NCBI GenBank assembly: GCA_021442155.1
Contig: CM038215.1
Span: forward strand, 210,918,982 to 210,982,981
Direction: 5' to 3'
From: Cymbidium sinense
Taxonomy: Eukaryota > Streptophyta > Magnoliopsida > Asparagales > Orchidaceae
DNA length: 64,000 nucleotides
In this document: piece after piece, positions 36,629-48,996 of the stretch
Layout: each line of letters starts with the position of its first letter
How positions within the stretch are numbered: the first letter of the stretch is position 1
Program-made: the position numbers and the translations under genes
Notes under the pieces: generated by a model
The model's input: the letters and a program-made list of their open reading frames with translations, nothing else
The model's database searches: none
What the model was told of the DNA's origin: nothing

Positions 36629-38194
36629 GTCACCCAAGAAAAATGTCTCAACATTTCAAAACCATACTAGTGTACCAATCATATATTATGCACAAATTAT
36701 TCTAGCACGGATGCTTGAAATAATGCCATGAAATGTTTGTAAAAATCATATCCAAGATTCATCACATTCTAATTTCATTGCTCAAAAACTAGTGAAAAAT
36801 GTAATTATTTTCATCAATTCCTATTGTATTGAGTGATGGCCCTCTATATTTTATATTAAGGCTCTATTTAAGCTTAACATTGGTTAGTAGTGGGACCATC
36901 CATTTATAGATGATCCAAATGCATAAAGATATGCCTAAAATGGTTTACAAACCTTATTTATATTTTATACATTGACCCTCTCATGACAGAATGGATGCCT
37001 TCAATGAATTTAAAGAGTGACTTGTATGACTCCTCCCTTACTTTTGATTTTATCTTCTAGTATCTCATACTTGTATATATGACACTAATATTAAATCTAG
37101 TTTCTACTTGTCCTATAATTTTTTTTTGGTTTCATATTAAAATGTTGTTGAATGCTAGGTGGGATTAAGTACTTATAATCTTAGATGTACATTATCTAGT
37201 CCCCTTAATAATATAAGATAAGTGTAACTATGAGGTGCATATATGCTTGAGACTCAATAGGCCCCATCAAGATGTTTCTTACTTGAAGCATATAAATGCC
37301 AATAATGAGGCCTAGATGGATGGTTGAGATATGCACAAACTTTTGTAATCTTAAGTTTAAGTAAACCATCTTATACTTTACATTATTATTGATGGACCAA
37401 CCACATAATCAAAATTGGAGCTCAACTTTACTTCTAAAGAATATAACTACTTTTAACTTATCTAGAATGTAACCTTTTTTTTCCATTGTTGTTGCTTCTC
37501 TAAAGAATTATCATAGGTAGAAGTCTTATCTCACTATGTGTTGCATCACAATATCAAACATAATTATTTATAGATCATTTGATTTACATTATTCAGGTTC
37601 ATAAATGCTTGTTGTTGTACTATCACATGGCCTAAAAGGGTTTGGCTCTTTAATTCATTAGCTTTTAGCACCCTCAATTTTTAAGAAACTATCACTATTA
37701 GTAGAATTTTCACTAGATTTTCTATATATTATTTCATAAACCTCTATTCTAACTTACAATATTGTGTTGTCTAGTTCATAAACAATAAGCAGCATGACTT
37801 CATCATATACAATTAATGGCTTGTTGCATGCTAGCTTTAAAATAATGGTAGTAATTTTGTCATCTTCTATATGTGTTGCAATGAATCCATCATCCATAGA
37901 AAAATAACAAATTATATTTCCAGCAAACTTTGTCACATCATAGTGCAAATAACGTAAAAATTTACACTTTAAACCTTCAAAAGTTGCCTCACTTGAAAGT
38001 TGGAGTGGAGAATTCTTGCCCCAAATATATTTTGAAACAAACTAATTCATGGAGTTAACTCCTCATGATATTGTAGAATCAATGTCACTACTTGTCTACT
38101 TATCATTGTCAATATTATGAATTTAGAAGAAATTTCTCACTCCTAAACTTTCGATAAATATTTTAATCAGGTTTGTCAATATACAAAATATTGG
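36629..38194. other. Unassigned AT-rich sequence
   Basis: No recognised gene or element is seen. On the minus strand 37754-37948 is a 64-residue open frame (HYDVTKFAGNIICYFSMDDGF...) that stays open further upstream in the same frame. It has no motif I know and may be a transposon relic. Confidence 0.35.
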
Positions 38195-38195
38195 T

Positions 38196-38231
<36 letters not shown>

Positions 38232-38334
38232 CACACACACACACACATACACACATTATTTTCTTTGTGTAAATATACCATAAAAATCATTTTATCAAAT
38301 TGTTATCTATTTTATTTGACACACACACACATAT

Positions 38335-38375
<41 letters not shown>
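38195..38375. repeat. Paired (TA)n/(CA)n compound microsatellites
   Basis: (TA)n then (CA)n occupies 38195-38256, and (CA)n then (TA)n occupies about 38319-38375. They are separated by about 60 bases of AT-rich sequence, giving a roughly mirror-ordered pair. Confidence 0.9.
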
Positions 38376-38378
<3 letters not shown>

Positions 38379-38439
38379 AAAATATGTTATATTTTTTCTA
38401 ATTATTAAATCAAATTATATCCACTAGTTAGACAGTGCT

Positions 38440-39790
38440 TATTGTTGGCATCTAAAATTAATAATAAATTGAACATCCCGACTTGGGGGCATTGCGGTGC
38501 TGTAATCGCAACACCTTGGTGTTGTCTCCACCTTATAAGATCTAGAAATTCAATTCGCCTCTGACGGTTGCCTACTTATATAACATAGTGCCACTATGCT
38601 GTGATCCAAATGCTGAGGCGCTGACACGATGACCTTCAATTTAAAAGCAAGTGAACTATCGTTCTTGTCCCAACAGTAATAACTGCCTATGAGGGAGCAG
38701 GGGAAATGGTTATGGAGTAAAAAAGTCAGCCCAATGGTAGGAAATCCTCTATAAAGTGGGAGAATTGCCACCACTTGTGGGGTTTTTATTCCTTTTGCTT
38801 TCCTGCACTCTCTCCACTCTTTTTATTTCATGAAATGATTGAAGTAAAAGGGAGAGAATTATTATAAATGCTACCAATTTTTGAAGACCTCCACCATTGA
38901 TCTTGGATATGGTGTAAGATGATAGGTCTCTCTCCATTGATCTTGGATTTGGAGTAAGGGAGAAGAAAAGGATAGCATTGATTACATTGTAGGCATTGCC
39001 AATACCTAATTTCTACCAAAAATCTCAAAAATTTAGAAATCTAAATGCCTATGCTATTGGACTTGATTTCAATATGAGATGAAAATTCTCTCTCCATTAA
39101 TCCTGGATACGGAAGAAGATAGAAGAGTGTGTATCACACAAAATGTTATAAACACAAACTGTTAAGTTGTTACCTTGCAAAAATTTTAAGAAAATCATTA
39201 AATTCCCTTAAGAAAACTATTGAAAAATGGAGTTTCTAGCTTGTAGCACCTCAACATTGGGAGGTAGTGTCGCATCGCTATGCTCTTGGGAGTTTAAACA
39301 TATAATGTCTTGCATCACAGTGTCATAGCATCTTTTATAGTGTCAAGGTGCTACACTCTGCGTTGAATCCTTAGCGCTTGAGTGCTGCCCTCTTGGGTTT
39401 TGTAAGGTCAAAACACCCATCTATAGCACCCCAACACTATCTTTGAAGAGTCGAGGCACCGTTTTAATTTTTTAACCTTATTTCTAACACTTAAAATCCC
39501 AACTTTTTCAAAACTAAAGTCTCCTCTTCTCTCTAAAGCACCACTATTATCCGACAAAGCCATTTTCTAGGGTTACGAGTCAAAAATCTCAACTTATAGT
39601 AGTGCATCACTGCCCATCTAGTGCTGCAATGCTGACTTCTTGGGTCATATTACAAAAGAATCTACATGTGTATCATTGGTGCACTATTTTAACAGCACCA
39701 AGGCGCTAACTCTTAAGCGCTGAAGCGTTGACTTTCTAGTATTGAGGCGCTGACTTCACAACTTTCTGAAATTTTAATTTTGAAATTATA
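38440..39790. repeat. Unassigned region with recurring GCGCTGA-type motif and short tandem repeats
   Basis: Variants of GAGGCGCTGAC occur at 38615-38625 and 39744-39754, with degenerate forms near 39373, 39700 and 39718. All lie in phrases about the same length apart from GTGCTGC and GCACC segments. At 38892-38975 a ~42-base unit (CCATTGATCTTGGAT...) is tandemly duplicated, with a third diverged copy near 39092-39130. It is non-coding, possibly part of an unrecognised LTR. Confidence 0.45.
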
Positions 39791-39849
39791 CTCAAATAAG
39801 TATTTTTAATTTATAATAAAATTCATACATCCTAAAATAGCCAAATGAC

Positions 39850-41540
39850 AATAAATTTAATAAACTAAGAATGTGCCTCGCATGGGCCTCGACATAGTGA
39901 TGATTACTTAAGTTCTGTGTCTAAGGATGCTTTGTGAGTTAACATAAAATAAATTTGAATCTCTCGCATGGGTGAGATTACAGTAACAATTGCCTAAGTT
40001 CACTACTTGAGGATGCTTTATAGTTTAACATAAAATAAATTTGAATCATCCACATGTTTTCCAATGCTAGTATTAAAATTTAAATTTAGAGTCTAAGGAT
40101 GCGCATTAATTAATTCTCTATGACTAGTGGTCAAGAAACTTAATAATTCCCTAATGATGACCATGCTGATTGTAGAATTCAATTAGAGTCGCTATTTTCA
40201 AAATAACTCAAGCTCATTATTATGAATAATTTAAAAAAAATAATCCATCCATCTATCCGCAAGTGCTTGTCAGGAGTGACAAATTATGAAAATCTCTAGC
40301 TCACCAAAGAGCCAAATGTCAAAATTAAATATTTTTATGTTCACACTTAAGTAATTTCATGCCAGTAAAGTGTGGCCTATGTCTTCTATTCACGTAGTTT
40401 TGTCATTAAGTGGTATCACATGAAATGTGATCACGACCAAAACCCTTTGATTGGGTGGATTGGCCCCTAAATGGCTACACTATATTATGGTTATGGTAGT
40501 AGCTCATATTTTTCTCTAATGGTATTGCTCTTTGAGCAATGAATTATGAAATATTTTTGATTAAGCAAAAAAAAAAGCCTTCTGTTAGCTAAGGTTGACT
40601 TATGATTTGTCCCCTTAGATAAACACTACCCTAGGTTTACAAGAACACTTTAGATGACATAACCCATAGCTACTCACAATGATTCTTCTGTTAGGTTGGG
40701 TCGACTACCTTCTTTGACTAAGTAGACTAAGGATCATGACAACTCGGGATGATGAAACCATGGGATCTTGATCAGGCACATCATCATTTCTGTCAGTATA
40801 TACTTTAAGTTAAATGATAACTCCACTTACTAGTATGATATGCTATGCATTAGAGATCTATATCATTCATCATGTGAACATTCAAATTCTATATGACATT
40901 CAAAAGGGATGTAAGTACAATTTAGCAGCTTTCTAATCAATGTAAGTCTGATCACAATCAAATCCTATTCACATTTTAAAGGGATGTAAGTCCAATTCCT
41001 ATATTTTTCCATGTGAATAATCCAAATTCTATATGACATTCTAACAGGATGTAAGGCCAATCTATATATTCTCCATGCAAGTACCCCTACACTAAACCTC
41101 TAGTTTACTCGTGATATTTGAGATGAGGCAATCTATGCCTGCTAATCAGACTCCCTGGACATTATGGCTAGCCCTTTGATGTTAGTAGACTGAAACAACA
41201 TAGTCCTGAGATGATGAAACCATGGGATCATGATCAAGATTCTTCTTCTATTTCTCTTAGACGGTCATCTATGCCATACCACACATACCACTAAACACCG
41301 ATTCATATCAGAGAGATATGTTTGTTTCCAACTTTAATCAAGAGTACTCTCTTACTGGGTAAGAGAGAAAATTAACCATGAAGGCTTATGTTCATAGAAA
41401 GTAGAACCCATATCTAAATAAACTCTAACATAATGTTAGAAGAAATCTGGTTGAATATATAGCAATCTGTCTCATGAAAAATATACTCCTACCATTCTAA
41501 ATAAAGATGGCGGAAAGCTTCCTCAACAGTATTTTTTTTG
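39850..41540 (+). mobile_element. Possible very diverged relative of the LTR 3' end (H)
   Basis: Near 41335-41470 the order AATCAAGAGTA..., AGAGAGAAAATTAACCATGAAGGCTT, CATAG, AACCCA, AAATAAACTCTA, AGAAATCT recalls the LTR block at 28325-28460 (AATCGAGAGTATTCC... through GAAGAATCT), but identity is low. Within it, blocks near 40690-40800 and 41150-41250 (each with GATGATGAAACCATGGGATC) are a duplicated pair about 465 bases apart. Three TTCAAATTCTATATGACATTC/GGATGTAAG-type phrases lie between 40880 and 41080. Confidence 0.4.
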
Positions 41541-41800
41541 AATGAACACTTATATTTTAGTTCCAAACATATAATTAATACGATTCATTAAAGCTTGATT
41601 TCGACTCAAATTCAACAAAAAATTAGTAAAGAAGCTTACATAAAATTTTAAAACTCATAACATATTCATACTCAACTCAAAATTGGTAACATAACATAAA
41701 AAAGAACTATAGTAATATGGTACTCAATATATTTATATCCTTAAATATCTATCATAAAAATCAAAATAGTTATGAAAATTTTCTCTTATTATGATTATAA

Positions 41801-42250
41801 TATTATTTATAATGTGACACAGACTATTAATAATAGCATGAATTATTGATTTTTTACATTATACTTTTGAGTGTTTGATTTAACCTGATTAAGCTCAATT
41901 TATAAAATGTACTATCATTAAAATTGTTTTATGGGGGTACTCATTTTGGCTATGAACTCATTTGAGTTTTATTTTAATGATCTCGAAGTCTATTCTTTTA
42001 ATAATTTATTGTGTTTGATTTAACTTTTGAGTGTGAAGTCTATTATTTATAATGTGACACAGACTATTAATAATAGTATGAATTATTAATTTTTTACATT
42101 ATACTTTTGAGTGTTTGATTTAACCTGATTAAGCTCAATTTATAAAATATACAATCATTAAAATTATTTTATGGGGGTACTCATTTTGTCTATGAACTCA
42201 TTTGAGTTTAATTTTAATGATCTTGAAGTCTATTCTTATAATAATTTATT
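41801..42250. repeat. Direct duplication with 240-base period
   Basis: TATTATTTATAATGTGACAC starts at 41801 and again at 42041. About 210 bases after each start are nearly identical, with only scattered differences, and are separated by a 30-base junction. The region is non-coding and AT-rich. The high similarity marks a recent event compared with the old LTRs around it. Confidence 0.9.
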
Positions 42251-42579
42251 TGAGTACATATATTTTGGGATATAAATTTTTTTTATAAGATTCATGGTTA
42301 ATTAAAGAAATTTTATGGTGACATATTTGTACTACAAATCTTCAAGGATTTGACATGCTAAGCTTAAGATAAACATCATAATTGTGTTTATCAAAAAAAT
42401 TGTTCAGCTTAAGTTATCAAATATTGGTAAGATGTGCAACTTTGGATTATGTGAACTCTTAACATTTTTTATGTTTATAATATTTTTATAATAATAATTT
42501 TGATCCCAACAATTGATACTAGCCCATTTATTATAATTACATGTTGACATTATATTAAATTTATTTATCATATATTTTA

Positions 42580-42935
42580 GGGGTTATTTGGTTGGCAGAA
42601 AAAGGAATGCATTCAGTGAAAAATGAAATCACACTATTTGGTTGGCTAAAAAAAATATGCAAAGTAAAATTTAAATGCATTTCTCTTTCACCCTATAGTC
42701 AAATTTAGTGAAAAAGGATTTCAACTAATTTGGGCAATTTTACAATACACCAATTGTTGTAAAGTGAGCCACCACCGACCACCGCTACTTATTCTCATTG
42801 CCTGTGACTTCTCACCATCGCCTGTCACCACCAACTGTCACCCATTACTGCTGGTCATCACCAACTACCACCGTAGCTGGCTGCCATCGCCACTAGATGT
42901 CACCGCCTGCCACTCCCCTGCCGTTGGAGACCACT
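42580..42935. other. Unassigned segment with direct TATTTGGTTGGC repeat and CCA/CAC-rich stretch
   Basis: TATTTGGTTGGC occurs at about 42586 and 42633. The stretch 42765-42915 is rich in CAC/CCG triplets (ACCACCG, CATCGCC), compositionally unlike its AT-rich surroundings. No open frame of note crosses it. A small non-autonomous DNA transposon is possible but no terminal repeats were established. Confidence 0.35.
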
Positions 42936-43053
42936 TATGATATTTACATTACTTATACTTTGAGTCAAATCAAACATAAAAAAATAAATTTTAGAATTTG
43001 ATATACATCCATCCAAATAATGATAAAGTATTTTCAAATATAGTGCATTCCAT

Positions 43054-44240
43054 TGTGGCGTAAAAATGGTGATGTGCGATACCACTTAGATCTTAGGAGG
43101 TACTTATTAAAATGATTTAATACAATATTAAAGAAAGATATACTACTTTGAAAGATAAAAATGTCACCCTATGATGGACTCAATCATTTAATAAGGACTC
43201 CTAAGGCCAATGGGTTTACATATACCAAATATTTTTCTCCTACTTTTCATGGATGAAGTAAAGTGTGGTTTATTTTAAACTAGGTTCTTAAGTTCCCTAT
43301 AGTGGAAATCCCCTATAGTTAATTACATCTTAAGAGAAAAGGTTTCTTAAAAAAAACTCTAGATTAAAGTGATTAGCTAACATTTCTATCAATTTCAAAG
43401 GTTGATATCGAAGGATCGATGATCATTGAAAATCAAGTAGGAGAGCTCAAACTAATCTGAATAAGGATAAGTAGGAAGTGCTCATGATACTAGAAAGCCT
43501 AGTGAGCACTTCAATCTAATCTATAGTGAAACTTTATATATTCTTAAGTAGAGAATTATGATTGTTTAAGTTGAAATTTTATTAGAAAGTAAGGATTTAT
43601 ATTCCAAAAATATAAGATTATGGAAATACCTAAGATACGAGGATTTACAGTCATAATATACTTGGAGAAATGAGATATATTGGTTCACTTCCACTAGAGA
43701 TAATGAACTTATCTTGACTCTTCTTGACTTATACCTGCCTATAGTAGCCGTGAGTTAACATCTCCTACTAATTAAAACCAAGTGGCCAAGTCATATGAAT
43801 GTAAGATAGCTAAGCTGTTATTCATTAGGAAAGGGTATATGATCTAAACTCACTTCCTAAGAGCCTAGATCTTAATTTATATGAAATCATGTTCTAGATT
43901 AATGAAATAAAATTATATATTGTATTTATTTTAACTCATCAATTTGACTCAAGCTTGGGTGGATAAGTAAACCTACAAGTATGATGAAATGAAGTTATGG
44001 GCCAATTCGAGAGAAGTGTGTTCTTCACTTAAGGAGTTATTAACAGTCTTGTATTGCCCTTATCGTGCAGTAAGTAGAGATCCCTTATTTTAAAGAAAAA
44101 TAATATGCATGCATGATATTACCCACATTCATCACAGACTTATATTGTCTAAATAAATTTTGTTAATTAATTCATATAGCTTTATGGTGAGGTTATGCAT
44201 TGTATTAATTTTAAGTTGAAATTATTTGTTTTAATTAAAC
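43054..44240 (-). mobile_element. Inverted LTR fragment G (3' end)
   Basis: Its reverse complement matches the last ~1.1 kb of the LTR family. The AATAAGTACCTCCTAAG end block lies near 43095, the CATAGTGAGGG/CCATTGG-type spacing near 43210, the CCTAGTGAGCACTTCAATC block near 43498, and the CATAACCTCACC block near 44190. It ends GCCACA (read on minus) at 43054. It abuts LTR D head-to-head at about 44240-44287. Confidence 0.75.
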
Positions 44241-46145
44241 AAAAAAAATTTAAAGGCTTAAAGAGCTCGATGAAATCTAGGCCACCAAATTGGTCAACTT
44301 AGCCCATTTGACCCATAAGAACCCATTTGAGTAAATTTAAATCCAAGCCAAATTAAATAAAACTAATTAAACCCAAACACTCAAAATCATCATTTGAACT
44401 TGACCCAAGCCTTAGTTTGACCTAATTTGACCAATTGGTCAACCTAGCCCAATTTGACCTACATGAGTCAAATTAAGCCAAACCAAACCAAATCAACTCC
44501 AAACCCATTAAAATTTGGCATGAACTATCCTTGGGTCACCATGGGTTAGCCCAAATCAAACCTTGCCCAAGTCCAACCTGAATTGACCCTTTAATCATTG
44601 GGTAAAGCCCTCCACATGAGATAAAATCTATTTTTGGGTGGTGAAACCCCCTCCTTTGCACTTGGCAGCCACTCAAAGCTTAGTTCAGACCCTTGGCCCT
44701 ATGGCCAACCTGACCCAAAGCTGGTTGGGTCAACCATAGGTCAAGGGAGGTGAGCTAACGCACCTCCCCTCATTGGCTCACCAAGGGAGATAGGGACAAG
44801 CCATGGTAACCAACATTATACCCTCACCCACTCAAACCAAGCCACCTCAGCTTCTTATTGACATCCCTGGCCGCCTGCACTAGCTGAACTACTCCCAAGT
44901 GTAAAAGAAATTCGACCCATCTAATTTGTGGGAAGAGGGGGTATACTCCCCCTCATTCCATTCAAAATGAGACAACACACATTCTTAGAGCTTTAGCAAT
45001 TCAAGGCGTCCTCCTCGAATGCATTCCCAAGTTTCCAGAGCCTCGCCATCACCGACGACATTGAAATCGATCGAAACAAAGCACCTTCTCCATCCAACCT
45101 CCTCTAAACTCCATCATTTTTAAATTAACTTTACTCACACATTCTATAAGATCTGGCGAGGCAAAACAAATCATTCCCTAATCGATTCAAGCATTGAAAA
45201 GCACTCCTAGGCTAACTCTGATGAATTTTTTTGGTGATGTTTGGCCCACAGAGCCACCGTCTAGGAATCAAGGCACGAGCTTCTTAGCAGGGTTTGATCT
45301 CTTCAAGATGAAGCTACCTTGGTCGGTTAGCCCCCGATCCTGAGCTCCGGCGAGATAAATTTTGGTGAACCATCAATCTTCTAAATTTTGTTAGGCCTTT
45401 ATGAAAGAAATGGTGATTTCTTATGATTTCCACCATTAAATCCCTCTAGATTTCTTCCCCGAAGCTTTTGGAGTCAATCCTAAGCATCCATGAGCTCTAG
45501 CAAGCTTGGATAGAGTGGGGATGGAGGATGGTGTCCATTTTCCATCACTCAGGGGATAAAGGATCATCTGTCGTTCATTCCGTGTGATTGGAATGAATGG
45601 CTGTGATATAATCTGCTAGTTTCACTTAATTTAATCCTATAGGAATTGTGGGATTAATCCCCACCATTTGATCTTTGATCGGATGGCAGGTACGAAAGAG
45701 TATCCATTGCTGCACATCAGTGGCACGTCAGATGATTTAAGTGGTCAATCCCACATCTCCATGGTGCTGCCATGTCAGCCGCCTGTGTGGCATGGATGAT
45801 ATTATGGATTAATCAGGCTTAAAAATAAGTTTTAATTAGCTGAAGCTTTCTAAAATCATAACTAATTATAGAAAAATCTACAAATTATAAATAAATACAT
45901 TTTGGAAAGGCTAAATAGAGGAGAAGTTAATAAAAATGATTCCATTTGATTTTGAATAGTGATTAAGGCTTAATTATTTATTTTTTAATTAGCTTAATTA
46001 GGCCCTAATTATATGGGCAATTAATTCCAAATTTTATGTGATGATGTAATATTTTAGACTAGATGTTAAGAATGTGGATCATTCATTGGATGTTAGGCCG
46101 TTGATATCCTAATCTTAATTTTTGCAAGAGATTGTGCTAAGCTTT

Positions 46146-46147
<2 letters not shown>

Positions 46148-46234
<87 letters not shown>
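46148..46234. repeat. (TA)n expansion inside LTR D
   Basis: About 85 bases of TA repeats where other LTR copies have only a short AAAATATAAAT-like stretch (for example 26748-26765), so the microsatellite grew within the LTR. Confidence 0.9.
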
Positions 46235-46236
<2 letters not shown>

Positions 46237-46585
46237 TCTTTTCAAGTTGCTTATGCCCATAACCATAATCCACATTACATTTATTTTTACCATGTGCTAA
46301 GTCCAAATTATGAAATATAACTACTTGGGATTATTTGTATGTTTAGCTAACCTCTGTATTATAAGTGTAGTTTGATTTATTTTTCCATAAACATGTGTTT
46401 TTATAATAGGAATTAGGATTAGTGCTATGGGGATTAGGATGAGCAGTGGCTAGAAGGCTTAGTCCTGAGGTGTCCTATGATGCCTTGGAGAAAAAAAATC
46501 AAATTAAGAGAAGGAAGAAAGAAGAAATGAAGAAACAAGACCCCCATAGCATGTATTCAATTTTGATTGTAATATTATTTTGTAA

Positions 46586-46603
46586 GGTAGAGCTCGGCTA
46601 CCC
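46586..46603 (+). repeat. Conserved LTR hairpin (copy D)
   Basis: GGTAGAGCTCGGCTACCC, the same element as in the other LTR copies, with one stem base missing on the left. Confidence 0.55.
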
Positions 46604-47971
46604 ATCTTTTCTCTTTTTCGAGTTGTACGGCAATACCCGGCCGCACCGGCCTATTATTCTTTTATGGAATCTATTTATGTTTGATTGATGTTATGTTTAA
46701 ATTGTGTAATAGAACTGCATTTTCTTCATAGTTTCTTAAACTTGATGATTGAATGTGTGGCTTGGATGTGGCAGGCTCTTAGGATAAAATTAATTTTTCT
46801 TCCCCAACTAATAACTCATAACTAAAATTTAAAATATCTCATTAACCTCATTCTAAATATTAAACTATAATTAAGATAATTTCAAGATTTAACAACCCCT
46901 TAGTTGTATGTTATATGTCTCCCATCATGCATATCATATTGAATCACTTTTATAAAATGAGGGCCTCTATTTCAGCACTTTAGTGATCACTTGACCTATG
47001 AGAGCAACCCTTATAATGGAGTTTCACCCTCTTTCTCTTTTGATTTTTCCAATAATCAAATTTCATCATGCATTTAGGAATAAAGTATCCCAAAGCCTTT
47101 GCCCAATATATTGTGTCAAAATTACATAAGCAATTGTAAGATGTTGCATTTTTAGACTTAGTTAGATGCTCATACCCAACATGATCTAGTATCTTAGGGA
47201 GTGAGTTTAGGACTCTAGTCCCTTTCAAAATTAAATAACAAGCCTAACTATTTTCCAATTTTATAAGACCATACTACATGATTTTAAATCATAGGAGGTA
47301 TAAGCTGGCGGCCACTCCATGCGGTTGTAAGTCATGAAGAGTTGGACTGGTCTACCATCTCTTGTGGAGTAGATTCTTATGTCCCTTTTTGCTTAGATTT
47401 AGGTCATGCTTTGACTTGTGTTAAAGCTCCCTAGATTTAGGATTCAAGGTTACTGTTTCCCTTAGGCTATAAGCATAAATCCTCACCTCTTAGGTTTTTC
47501 CATAATCTTGTGTTGATGGATTATAAGCCCTAGCAATCTAATAAAATTTCAATCCAAATAAAATAAATCCGCTCACTTTCAAACATATAAAGCCTTACCG
47601 TAGGGTATATTGGAGTGCTAACTAGGCTTCCTAGTATCATCAGTATTTCCTACTTATTCTTCTTGATTTCAAAATAATTCTTCCAATTGAACAATCCCAC
47701 TTGATTTTCTAAAATAATCAATCCTTTGATAGTCTTAACCTTGAAATCTTTGGAAATAATAATTGGCTACTTTAATTAGAAGTATTCTTAAGAAATCCCA
47801 TTTCCTAGGATGTAATTAAATATGGAGGCTTGCCTCCATAGGGAATGTAAGAAAAAACCCAGCATAAAATAAACTCTACTTTACTTTTCCAAGAAAAGCA
47901 GAGAAAGAATATCTAGTACATACGAGGACCCATCATGCCTTAGGAATCCTTATTAGGTGATTAGGTCCATT

Positions 47972-48996
47972 GAACCCCATTTAACATAGTCAAATTTATT
48001 GAATGTGGGTTCCAATTCAAAATTAAAATCAATAATTTAAGCCAACATTAAATCAAAGTCTAATATGATTCTCTTTTTCAAAAGTGCAGCAAAGATACCA
48101 GCTTAGTTCCTTTCTTCCTTCTTTCAATTAGTCATTTGCCATGTCTTTCGACAAGCTGATCTTTTCCTTCAGCTCTAGTGTGCATTTGTCCCTGGATTAG
48201 GCCGTACTCACTGAGGCCCCCATCATCAAGTTTGGGCTTAGCTTTGAGCATCTCAAAGCCACCAGTGGGGGACTAGCCCTCAACACTGTTAGTAGAGAGG
48301 AGGCGGGCAAGACCCTCTTGATGCGGTCGACTTTGAGTTCCCCTTAAAGAGGAAGGCTATTGAGGTTCCCCGCTAGTGTTTACCCATCAGAGTTAGTTTC
48401 TAGCTTCTAGTATGAGCTAGTATTGCCTCTGTGGTTCCCCCTGCTCTGAAGGGGAATGCTATCTTAGCCTATGAGATAGTCTCTCGCACCTTTGAGGTCA
48501 GTTCTAGTTCTCTCCTAGCACCACTCACTAAGACCCAATGCTGTAATAATAACCGCAAGATCAAGAGGAAGCATGAGCATGCGAAAAAAGAGGTAGATGA
48601 AGCCTCCCATGTTGCTGAGGAGGGTTCCCCTCATGAGACCTCTCCAATCTTGAGTGGTAGTAGGTTTCACCCCTTTTCAGCTTTAGAGGAAGAGGAGGAC
48701 TATCAAAGGATTACTGCATTACCCTCATCACCTGCAGAGTATGAGACACCGGCTAGGGAGAGGAGGAAGCCCTATGTTGATCTATTATCTGTTCTTCATA
48801 GAGTTGGGAAAGCCCACACCGCCTCAGTCTACCACAGCATGATCAGGAGACCCATCCTGATGTCGTGAGATTCACTGAGAGGCCATTTAGGCCAAGGTGA
48901 TTGCCCAAGTGGGCAAGAGAGAGAGAGGAGAAGGTTCTCCAGGTAGTCGATGGCCTCCGCTTTGATGGATTTTCCTGATTGTTGAGCTTATAGAGC
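47972..48996 (+). pseudogene. Leader and first-ORF (gag N-terminal or ORF1) remnant of the right-hand Tat-type element
   Basis: The leader (GGGTTCCAA near 48007) matches that of element F near 12528. An ATG at 48139 opens MSFDKLIFSFSSSVHLSLD and is stopped there, as in F. From 48431 a 145-residue open frame begins VVPPALKGNAILAYEIV-like and includes SRTFEVSSSSLLAPLTK, matching the F frame near 13040-13160. It then becomes rich in Glu, Ser, Pro and Lys and low in structure. It ends at 48868, with more coding-like sequence to about 48980. Solo LTR E interrupts it at 48996; the sequence resumes at 56482. The distance from the ATG to the gag core, without LTR E, is about 1.8 kb. That is compatible with a long gag N-terminus or the extra ORF1 of Ogre elements. 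Confidence 0.7.

Larger units (their letters stand above)
44287..47971 (+). mobile_element. LTR copy D, shortened, at the 5' side of the right-hand gypsy element
   Basis: It starts within the TTGAC-rich block (AAATTGGTCAACTTAGCCCATTTGACC, like 22793 in B), so the first ~1.7 kb is absent. An inverted repeat lies at 44935-44953. Relative to copy A, about 2.4 kb is deleted at 46044 (A positions 441-2850). A (TA)n tract sits at 46148-46234. The purine tract is near 46495-46540 and the hairpin at 46586-46603. The LTR stops at 47971, before the usual CACCACA end, and a leader like that of element F follows. The LTR terminus and primer-binding site have therefore been deleted. It is closest to copy A. 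Confidence 0.8.

Noticed and set aside
38195..38375. Alternating repeats as a CRISPR-like or satellite array
   Set aside because: Units are dinucleotide microsatellites without spacers.
46115..46306. Open frame encoding (YI)n
   Set aside because: Pure translation of the (TA)n microsatellite.
48431..48868. 145-residue frame as a host gene
   Set aside because: It has a homologous frame after the primer-binding site of element F and is embedded in a gypsy leader region; stops and frameshifts surround it.
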